From assembly GCA_022225965.2 (NCBI GenBank), contig JAKJXP020000059.1, forward strand, positions 1 to 64,000: 64,000 nucleotides of DNA, in the 5' to 3' direction. A program made the position numbers and the translations under genes. How positions within the stretch are numbered: the first letter of the stretch is position 1; every line of letters begins with the position of its first letter. Shown here one piece after another: positions 54,353 through 64,000 of this stretch. Below the pieces are notes generated by a model. The model was not told the DNA's origin. It made no database searches and was given only the letters and a program-made list of their open reading frames with translations. The stretch comes from Diatrype stigma (lineage: Eukaryota > Ascomycota > Sordariomycetes > Xylariales > Diatrypaceae).

Positions 54353-56680
54353 GTGTGTTGTATCGAGACGATGATGATTAGGATACAGTACATGCCGGTA
54401 CCGAGGCAAAGCCCTGGACAGACGGGTACTTGGTGCAGGTACCTGAGTACCCTGATACATCCATCCAAGTCAAGTAGTGAAGGAGTGGATCAAGACCACA
54501 CGGCCAGAAGGCGCGGTGTGGAAAGGCCCTACTACAACGTACGTAGTAAAGGGTGCTACATGCTAACTAGGACACTAGGGCAGGGAATCTCGTCGTCGCA
54601 GGGGAGAAAGGGAAAGTACCCGCCGGTACGTACTTCCAGATGCGACCGGCCTGGGGTCCTGCAATTGGTGTGATGCAGTGGATGTCCATCCCTTGTAATG
54701 ATGTACCTACTCGGATACGTGCACTCTCAAGTACCTACTGACTGGAACCCTTGGGATGCCCGGCCCTGATCCTGGGAATCTGGGAATGCCTGGATTGAAA
54801 TCGGGAGTAGAAAAATGGCTTCACGGGTGAATGCGCGTTCTACGTACGTACATACCTAATGTAGTAGCCGCCTTTGCTGCTAGCACCACATACCTACCTA
54901 CTGCAAGGTGTGTAATCTTACACATACCAATATTTCGAAAAGCATTGAAGAACAGGGTGAACCTACGTGCTTGAATACAAACCCGTACATATCAATACAT
55001 GCTGTTCAAACTGGTCTGGCTGGTGTTCTTCTTGGGTCTCAGATGGAGAGATGGTGGTGGTGGTGGCGGACGGGGATCAAGGGGTAAAAGGGTACCTGTA
55101 TCCAGGAAGACATGTGGATCTTTGTGGGTAAAGGCAAGTACCTCAGGTAGGTAGATGGTCAAGTACCTACCTGTGTATGTCTGTATGTATGTATGTACCT
55201 AGGATTCCTAATTCAATTCCGATTGATCACTTGACGGCGGTCTAGTGAGTGTACAACACAACCCGAAGACATCACACACCACACCCGCCCATACACAAAG
55301 CTTGCACACACAAGCTTTCACGCACGAAGTATACACCCACTAACTGTGGCCAGACGAATCGCGACTCAACTAGAGCTCAAATTCAGTTAGGGCCTGGCAT
55401 TGCTACCTTTTCAAGCTAGATCTTCCACCTTAGCGTCTCCGGTTATGCCCGAACAGGTACTATATACTTGATAGAGTATTTTCCGGTACTAGTCTAGCAG
55501 TTCACAGTTGATCCTTTAATAATGCAAACGCTGTTCTGGAATACCTGAATACCCGGAACATTGTCCGTTCTGCCGGCAAATATGCACTTGTATGCCTGAT
55601 GACCACAATTTTATCAAAGCCGCCGAATGCTGCTATGAAAGCCTAGTTATGTCTGATGCAACCGGCGGTCAATGTCTGAATTCCCGAACTGAACTACGGT
55701 ACGCTCGTTCATTTCATGCTTCCCCGGATTTTCCATCTTCCCTTCTTTTGGTATGAGTGTTTAAGCCTTGTTCCGTTTACAATTCCTTGGCTACCTATGA
55801 CAAGCATATGGGAAACCAGATAGTCATTCAAGTATGCGGGTGACTACCTACATAGGTAGGTGTTCGGCGTTGTAGCTAAGCGAACGTTCGCGTCCACCTC
55901 CCAAAAATGCAAGCACACGACACACCAATTTCATAACATCCGTGTTGGAATTGGTGTTTTGAGCATATGTTGCAAGTAGTAGGTTCCTGAAATGGACGAC
56001 AATGCTCAAAGGCTAACCATCGTATCCTCACGGAAAACATATACATTCAGTTATATTTACTATGTACTCAAATCACAGGCACGATTCAAGTAGATAGACT
56101 AGAGCCTTGACACATTGAGTTCTACTTATTTGATAACATGTGCATGCGCACTTGGTCTTTAAATTGCCATGTGCAATAGGTATGGAGTTCAAGAGATGGG
56201 AAGTGCCAAGGCCTTCCCCAGTCCAGCTACGACGCGATCGCGGGTCACAAGGCAGATTCCCACCAACTCCTCTTATGAAATTTACACATTGTAGAAGTTC
56301 ACTGTCACCAACAACACACACTGGCTATCACAGCAATAATGGTTCATGTCATTAAACCTAGTTGTTATAAGGCACTTGCTCTTCCGTTAAGCCCAATGGT
56401 CAAGCAATCGGAACTTTCGGATTAGCTTAACGGATCACACCTATTGGTTTTCCCCTTCGGCTAATCAGCTCAGTTGGACTACCTAGCTACTTCAAAAAAT
56501 GAGGTACTACATACAAGGTTCTTCTAGATAGTTTAGGTATCGTTGAGTTATATTAGGCTTGTTGGTGAACAGGGTGCTCTAAGGAATGTGACGTGCCTTC
56601 TTGGCTTTACCATCATACCTAGTACCTACTATCTATGGATCTGTGGGTGGACTGGCCTTATCCTGAGCTGCCCGCCTACA

Positions 56681-56744
56681 TGGTAGTAATAGTGGTGGTA
56701 TTGGATTCAACCTATGGTTATCAATACCATCACTATTACTACCA
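56681..56744. repeat. Near-perfect 23-bp inverted repeat with 18-nt loop
   Basis: The arm 56681-56703 (TGGTAGTAATAGTGG followed by TGGTATTG) pairs with 56722-56744. The single mismatch in DNA is a G/T, which in RNA is a G-U pair, so all 23 positions can pair in a transcript. It could be a small-RNA precursor, a small foldback element, or chance in repetitive GTA-rich DNA. Confidence 0.8.
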
Positions 56745-57820
56745 ACGCTATTGCATTACAGAAAGCGGCCTCGTGATACAATATTGGTCTTCTCAACAGG
56801 TCGGGCTTTAAATCTCCTTATGCCCCCCGCACGCTGTTACGACTCACTTGTTATAACCACCTGTGTATGTACGCCTAGCAGTTCATACTGAGGTAGGTGT
56901 CCCGTCCGGTGAGAACGTGAGAACGCGTTTCGCAGCGAGTCACCTGTTACCCCATTGCCAACGCATACCCTCCTTTACGGATATGTAACATCAGATGCTG
57001 AAGTCTTGGGCTGTGTAGGCAGCTGGTAAGGCTATAGGAGATGATCGTTTCTTCATCATCATTTGTACATCAGGTAAGGAGTGTGAGGTCAGGCCAGCAG
57101 CTACAACACTGAACACGCCAGATTTCCATAAAATTGTTCTCTTGACCGGGCTTGCTGCGTTGTCCGTTTTCAGTTCTCGTGACAACGATTGTCATTTATC
57201 AGTGAGGAAATAGCACGCAAGTGGCAGGCACGTACCGCTTACTTGCTGAGATCTGGTGCTAGGCCAGAGCGGGCGAGTGGCTACAAGTAGGTGCCCGCTC
57301 TCGACGTCCCTGCCTGCTCAGTGCTGCCCTAGTCTGTGGCGAACTTTCCCCGCATCAAGGGGATGTGATCAGCTGAGCTCCTCAGCCTCGCTGTTTAGAC
57401 CATTCAGCGCTTCTGAATAGTCGCTTCGCATTCCGATTTGAGCAACGCCGATATGCTTGAAACCCCCACGACTTGTTAGGAATTTAACCCAATGCCAGGT
57501 AGTTAATTAGCCCCATAACTCTTCTGGATATTCCTGGAGATTGTATGTATTTAGCTAATACCACGTAGTACGTAGTATGCAATAAGAATGAGACCTCATA
57601 TCTCCACCAATGACACGCTCTCAACACTACAGGCTATACGATATTATTCATATACATAGTAAGTAGCAATTGTTCCTGGAACAGGACGATTCTAGAACCA
57701 GCACCTCCTAATGAGTGTCTTGAAATGTGACGAGCTTATCAACCCCCATCTTTCAAGCGGACTATGATACTAGGAAAAGCAGGTAGCTAGACACAGGCTT
57801 CCGAGTCGCCTTACGTAGAT

Positions 57821-58253
57821 ATAACGTTTTCCACCCCCATTCCGGCCGCACTAGGATCCCGGCCATCCAAAGTTCTCATATTATAATAACAACTTTAAAA
57901 ATTCATAACTTTACCATTATAAGTCCGATTTAAGTATAACTTGATACATAGCTTAATTAAATAATACACCTTAAATAAAAAATATTATTAAAATTTTAAA
58001 CCTTAATATATAACGAGAAAGTACGTTTATGCATATATACCATATAAGTAATATGCTTATAAAAGAAATATCTTTTAAATTATTACTATAATTTTTAAAA
58101 ATTTTATATCATATAATTAATTACGTAATTAAGCTATGTATAAAATTACATTCTAATCGGATATATAATGATAAAGTTATGAATTTTTAAAAGTTGGTAA
58201 ATTTGGGCTGGCCGGGATCCTAGTGCGGCCGGAATCGGGGTGGACAACGTTAT
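57821..58253. mobile_element. 433-bp AT-rich foldback (MITE-like) element
   Basis: The ends are inverted: ATAACGTT, TCCACCCC, ATTCCGGCCGCACTAGG and ATCCCGGCC on the left reappear as reverse complement on the right (58209-58253), with only two or three mismatches. The inverted similarity continues inward through TTAAAAATTCATAACTTTA and CATAGCTTAATTA. The arms are thus about 140 bp (57821-57960 and about 58117-58253) around a 156-nt A/T-only-like centre. There is no coding capacity. AACGTT flanks both ends and is its own reverse complement, so it may be either the outer end of the inverted repeat or a palindromic target duplication. It is a nonautonomous DNA element; the superfamily cannot be decided from one copy. 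Confidence 0.85.
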
Positions 58254-61200
58254 CGCCAGTCGTGATGCAACTTTAGACTACCTATATCGCAGGTCAAAGC
58301 TTATGGGGAACGCACAGATAACTGGATCGGGCTGGATGCCCTGTTGGGCGTTTCCATGAAGATATACAGGTTGACAGCATCTTGTTAACTATACTAGCTG
58401 TCATGTTAGATATGAATGTTAATAGTTATCATGCTCTTATTACGACGGTTGTTGGTTAAAGTCCAACACCCAAGACAAACGAGTTAAAGTAATAAGTGGC
58501 ACCAACAAACTGCCTACAACATTTCGATAGGTAGGCAGGCAATCAAAATTGCAGCATCAATTTACAGATCCTTTTGGCTTATTGGTGTTTTTACAGTACG
58601 ACTACAGCTAGGCACGAAGGACTTGACAGTCAAATACTTAGTGAAGACACGCCTTGCTATCAGCTGGTGATTTCTGGGCCAACCAGAGGGATGGAGGGGC
58701 CCCCGATCAAGCGCTATCCTACGCGGGCCCTCCCAGCCTCCCCACAGAAGACCGTTGGCGACGATCATACGCAGTCAACTATCTACATAATACGCACTTC
58801 TGAGTCTGCAATAGGTGATTCAATGTGCCATGTATTCGCTAGTGTTTAGGAAAGGCACATTTGGTATAAATAGCTACCCAGCCATTGCTGCAACTCTCAG
58901 CTATCCCAACCCTACCGACAGCTTATCATTATGAAGATAATCCGCCGATGTAATCCTCCCACAATGGTAAGGTCCTTAACATCGTAATTGATCTCCGTTT
59001 AAGGAACTTTTGTCAGCGGGACAATCCTTCGGGGCTCTTGCGGTAGTACAGCTCCCTCCTTGCCACAGGGAACACATTTCGCACTACCTTAATCGGGCAG
59101 GCTTCATTGCCGAGAACCACATTGCTATTCTGTATTCATTATTATATTCAGTCAGAAACCTAACGACTCGGGAGTTGCGAACGGGCAATTGCCAGTGCTC
59201 CACGTCTTTTGCTCGAGATAACGCACATGCTCGCTAGGCTGGCTGAAGATGCCCCGGGCTTTGCCGCTCACTCGTGCATCCCGGTATCTCAACAGCTATC
59301 CCGATCCACGCCCATGTGGTTACCTAGTCAAGGTCGTTGTAGGAGCAATTGACAGTCTTCAGACCCGCAAATCACCAGCGTGTGTCAACTTTTCTAACAA
59401 TCATCTTGCTAGTGATGAATGCCCAGGTCAGTACACCGGCCCCGTGGATGGGGTCACCAAGCCAAGAGTGAGGTAAAACTGAACAGCCTGTGCGCGAGTG
59501 GAGCGTTCCTTGCGACTGGTAACGCTTAAAGGAACCCATGGACCCAATGATTGATTTACTTCACCTTAAGACGCGACAAGGGAAAGTGATAAACAAGAGA
59601 CTTCAACGAAAATGCTCGACTAGGTACTAGACTAGGTATAACACAGATCATGTACATCGCTTAGACCTCTAGGGGTTTGTGCTGCACAAGAAGCAGAGAG
59701 ACGGACCCATACAATATCAGCTTAACACCCTGGGTTGTGATGAGATTTCAAGAGACATCAGATGTAACAGGAATCGGGTGGTGCTGAGCAATTTTTTGAT
59801 GGGATGCTTCAAAGCTCAATAGCACAACACTCAACTATGCCCCCACGCACCCACGTTGTGACTAGAAGGATGGATGCGGGCACGAGTTTGATATCTGGTA
59901 ACCGTTGCCAGGGGGTGGGGAGGGGGTGGCATCCCTTTTCGTCCTTCGGTCACGAACCCTGGCAACCAGGGGCCCTTAATGTAGCATTCGACGGGCTACA
60001 CCTGGCCCGAAGGCACGGAATCCATCCACAAGGCCAGGGCCGGGGCAAACAAGCAAAATCATCCTTTCTCATTGGGGGAAGAAGCACGTCACATGGTCGG
60101 TATGGGACAACCTTCATTGGCCCTTGTTACCTCTATCTGGAATCCCGAAGCGTTCTAGAAACCTTCCTGGTCAGGATAGCTACCCACACGTACACCAGAT
60201 AACACTCTGTATTTCTGCCCACCAAGTCATGCACCTGCAACCTTCCCACTCGAAGTAGTGGCTGAGATTTCACGTTGATGGAACCTTTCATCTACGTGTA
60301 ACTATATCTACAAATACCAGCGTAAGCGATGTTATCCTTTTGTGTAGCAGGATTGGATCAGACTCTACAATCGGTACCATGCCGGTGTGGTGGCAGGAGA
60401 TGGCAGGACTATCCTGATGCCAATATCATGATCTGACCAAGCGACGGACGCCCCCGACACTGGTGGCTTTTCGCCTGTATGGATACTTTATATACAGTAG
60501 TCAGCAGCAAGTGTTCTTCGTATATAGTGTTGGACCCCTAGCTATCCCCTACCCACTGGATATCAGACGGGAGGGAGGGCAGACCCGCAAGGGAGCTTGC
60601 CTATTTGCGGACAAGTGCGTGGGGGCTCTGTCGTCGCTCAATCGTACAGTCAGGGCCAACAGTCAGTGTGTGTCCCGAAGGACAATTCTGTCAATTGTGA
60701 TATTGCATAGGTACCTCTTCATCAAATCAATCACCTGCAGCCAAACTGCGTCAGGTACGTGGCATAGACGTAGATGGGGAAATGACTATATTTACAGGGC
60801 GCAGTGATATATTTCGTGTTGATTAGTTATCTTGACCGTTGTCCTCCTGCAAAGCACTGGCACCAATCCTCCTTACATCCTTAGTATACTCCTATTGTGG
60901 CCTCGGGTGCGGGCAAGTCCGTAATCTACGAAAGGACTTCTCATTGGGCTATTGTTCACAACCCCAAAATGCCCCGAAGCCCAACTCAAAAACCGCTTGT
61001 ATAGTAACGCCGACTCTAACATCCAAGCAAAAATAAACGAAACGGTAGGGCATAATGTCTAATGGGACCTGAAGATCCCAGACCTGTTCCTCCTCGCCTG
61101 TCGCTACTTAGTAGTTACCTGGTTACCAAACCGTTGGTATCGTTCAGGTCAAGTGATAAACTGGAGCACCAGCGATCAGGTTTCCCGATAAAGTTTGATT

Positions 61201-61631
61201 CGACCACAGCCGCTCCAGAACATGTGCACGTTCGGTTCAGTACCTAGTAGCAGTCAACTGGGATTCAAACTCATTACATAGCCCTGGTAGCGAGCAGGGA
61301 GCGACTCTTCATTTTCGTGTCGACCCACTACTTAATTCGTTAGGCAATTCAATCACCGATAACTTGGGTTCTCTCTTCTAATCCATGCCTACACAGGCCC
61401 AGTGGAAGAGCCCCATTCGCATCAGATGAGCAAGGCTTCGTTTCTTGATTTAGCATTGCCCAATTAGCACAGGGGCGGAGGGGGAAGCCTTCCGGTGCGG
61501 CGGTGGCGGTGCCACAGGGGGGGAGGTCCACCTGTCATCAGGAAGCTCCGAGAAAAGTCCATATGTTAGTCTCACGAACCTTGCTGGCGCAACATCCCCT
61601 GTATCTTGGGCATCAACCTCACGAAAGCCAG

Positions 61632-61657
61632 CAGGTTGCGTCTACAGGTTGCGTCTA
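61632..61657. repeat. Perfect 13-bp tandem duplication with GGTTGCG core
   Basis: CAGGTTGCGTCTA occurs twice head to tail. The GGTTGCG core is the same word that is repeated at the left edge of the window (61-236). Confidence 0.75.
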
Positions 61658-64000
61658 CCTGAAAGACGGCAATTGGCATACGCTACCGATCAAGCGCGGG
61701 TAAGTTGCAGAACACTGGCTGGTTTGTATTTTGCATGCGAAGCATACTTACTACTGAAGATGTGTAACATACTAGTCTAGTCAGACACGAGATAGATCAC
61801 TGTGCCGGTCCCAGCAGCTGCAAAATTTCTCGATCCCTTGCATACTGAATTAGGTAATAATCCTTCCAACCCCTTGGGATCTGGTAACTTTAGACGATAG
61901 ACACCGGTTTGAATATGTAGCAAGCCTTTCATCATCTCACGTAATAGATCACGGGCTAGTCAGGTGGTCGTGCTATTATTCGGTACTTGGTGATGCAACG
62001 TGCGTAGCAATGCTCGAAGACGTCTTGAGAACTACGTAGAAGCCCCGGTGATCGTAGTTTTGTGAACCAGCGCAGCGTTCACCCTTGTTAAACTCGTCGT
62101 GATGTCTGCACTTATGTTTATGCCGTGGTTAATACAAAGATAGATGTCTTGCAGTAGGTGCTCCAAGGTCTTCAGGGCTTACATTGCAGATCGCCATATG
62201 CATTGTAGGAAATACTTCGAGCTGTCCTTATAAGGAAATGCTAAATCGGGAACTAATAAGACCTTGCACGATAAGCGAGGAGCAGAAGAGCAAGCTACAA
62301 CTCAAGAAGGTTCTCACCGGTGACCGGGGAAGCGCTTCCGATACGAACTAATTGGTATTGAACATGCAGTATCATTTCCTTTTGAAGCTACTGACCACAC
62401 TATCTTACTACGTTATAAGCTTGAAGATTCAAATTCAGATAGCTGTTATCTAGAACACTTCCGTATAAATCAATCAGTTCTTTGGTCGGATCCTATAAAC
62501 CTCGCTATCAAGCAACTATAAAATGCTGTGTTATACCCCGGGCAAGCAGGGCAAGTTGTGCATCTCCGCGGGCTGCGTCGACGGGTTGTTGAAGAACATT
62601 TTGATATGAAGACTCGATCTTACACGTTGGGCTCGACACATATTCGACCTCACTAGAGTTTACCTGCGTAGTTTCTATGTAGGTAGGTAGGTAGTTAAGA
62701 ATCTCATCGGCATTGACCCCGTAGTTGCGGACCCGGGGGCTTGTTATGGATATATTGCACATAATGGTAGCCCTACGAACAACAGAACATTCCCAAGAAC
62801 ATGCTATAGTATGCTGCCGGCCAGCACCGAAACGCTTCCTGTTAGCTTACAACGGCGGCCGGCGGAGAAATTAGATTCGGCCTTTCTCATCGGCTAATTA
62901 TTATCAGATGCACCGGAATGAGTTGGGTCAACTATGCTATGCGACCGAGATTACCTGGACAATATCATAACTATGGTAATGATAGTAACAGTAACGGCAT
63001 CTTATTGTAACCAAACGTATGGCTACATTGTATAACTAACAAAACCTTGTAATGAACTGCGGCAGAGTGGTTATAGGTAGATCACCTGCCTACCAGGGAA
63101 CGTCGAACCTATGTTTGTCGTTGTATTGTTCCTGACTGATCCTTTATGGAGTCTCCATACGCACTCGGTAAAATACCTTCTGTTTTAAGCTGAACCGGTA
63201 ACTTTCAACTGTGTTGTATGTACCTATTCTCCACGTGTGCTGTGGGGTGGAGCACTCGGCATCTCTCTGCACGAAGGGTTCTATGTACATGTATGTCTGT
63301 ATGTATGCAACTCAGCATCTGGTGCATACCTACACATACATTGGTTGCTGGTAGTGTAGGTATGTATGTATGTACATGGTATATAGAAACACCTACTGAC
63401 TAGAAAAGTTTGTAGCCCTTCGCGATTTTCCAGTGCTTGAGACGTAACAGGAGGGAGGCTGGAGAATCTGGCATCTAGTACGAAGTAGTACCACAAATCT
63501 CGTGCATGACCCGGCCTTTCTTGTAGTTCTTCTAGCTTTACGTAGCATTCAGTTACGCGGCACCTTGGTCTAGATCCCCTGAAACCAATCGGTCTTTCAG
63601 ATGATATCGAGTCAGCAAGTCCAGCTCTCTGGACTGTTAGCCAGTGCCTGCCTAGGCTGGCTGATCTCTCCTGGTGGTCCCTCAAGGCACTGCTTGTGTG
63701 CGCTGAAGCAGCGTCTAGTACCACCTAACGTAAAACATCGTAGGGTCTAGACTATTGCTACATACCCGTAGGGAGTTGCATGACCGCAAGCGCAGCGCGC
63801 ATACGAGGAGTTCACAACCAACTTGCGCGTCAAAAAGTGGAGACATCTGATGGCGCCTAAAGAATAACGTCACAAGCACGAAGTAGGTACCTGCCTACTG
63901 CCTAGGTACCTATGTAGGTAGCAAACTTCTAAAACGATTGGATTATCACAGTTGGTCAGCAAGGCGGCGGTACGAGCCTTAGGATTACGTTAATATAGCC

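Larger units (their letters stand above)
53494..64000. other. Gene-poor region of 10.5 kb to the right edge
   Basis: The first part is the upstream region of the AreA_N/DUF3295 gene and contains a long simple-sequence block (54181-54352). The rest has only short ORFs without recognisable motifs and no convincing exon chain. It contains a 23-bp hairpin (56681-56744), an AT-rich foldback element (57821-58253), a G-rich stretch near 59911-59929 and a 13-bp tandem duplication (61632-61657). GTAT/GTAG tracts recur, for example at 55160-55200 and 63290-63375. Confidence 0.5.

Noticed and set aside
54046..54468. 134- and 140-codon minus-strand ORFs
   Set aside because: Translation of the compound microsatellite; Thr/Tyr/His/Pro low complexity.
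1..64000. Secondary-metabolite cluster, intact transposon or mitochondrial insertion
   Set aside because: No polyketide or peptide synthetase, transposase, reverse transcriptase or mitochondrial gene was recognised on either strand.

Overview
The window looks like nuclear DNA of a filamentous ascomycete (Pezizomycotina, probably Sordariomycetes). The evidence is short GT-AG introns of about 50-310 nt with CTAAC/CTGAC-like branch sites, a RID/Masc1-type cytosine methyltransferase (a family restricted to these fungi), a DUF1752/DUF3295 regulator, a fungal DUF7587-type protein, GPI-anchored Ser/Thr/Pro-rich wall proteins, and many dispersed TACCTACC / ATGTATGT microsatellites in the intergenic DNA. 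No species is claimed.

Layout. 1-9.2 kb: repeat-bearing left edge, a frameshifted F-box-like gene (1835-2858), a kelch protein (4332-5869, +) convergent with a MetE-like zinc protein (6033-7761, -). 9.2 kb: an intron-containing tRNA-Leu(CAA). 10.2-13.3 kb: a large mucin-like GPI protein (-). 16.4-22.5 kb: a divergent pair, RID-type DNA methyltransferase (-) and a zinc-cluster transcription factor with eight exons (+). 23.9-32.2 kb: xanthine phosphoribosyltransferase (+), a mitochondrial oxidoreductase-like CxxC protein (-), a coiled-coil nuclear-type protein (+), DPM3 (-), and a DUF7587-type protein (-) with an unusual duplication-derived intron. 33.4-41.8 kb: a small GPI protein (-), a small secreted protein (+), a SmgGDS-like armadillo protein (+) and ribosomal protein eL13 (-). 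51.7-53.5 kb: an AreA_N/DUF3295 regulator (-) between two nearly 10-kb stretches with no recognisable gene. The right-hand desert carries a 23-bp near-perfect hairpin and a 433-bp AT-rich foldback (MITE-like) element.

Most recognisable genes are conserved housekeeping genes and there is no biosynthetic cluster or operon-like logic. The loosely connected themes are surface and secretion (two GPI proteins, one secreted protein, and DPM3, whose mannose donor is needed for GPI anchors and O-mannosylation) and genome defence (RID next to AT-rich repeat relics). The most unusual observation is in the DUF7587-type gene: an 80-bp tandem duplication whose copies both carry AG|GT, so that splicing between them removes exactly one repeat unit and restores the frame. 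This is a candidate recent intron gain by tandem duplication. Exon boundaries were placed by reading splice signals and frame by eye, and family assignments come from recognising motifs, not from a search.
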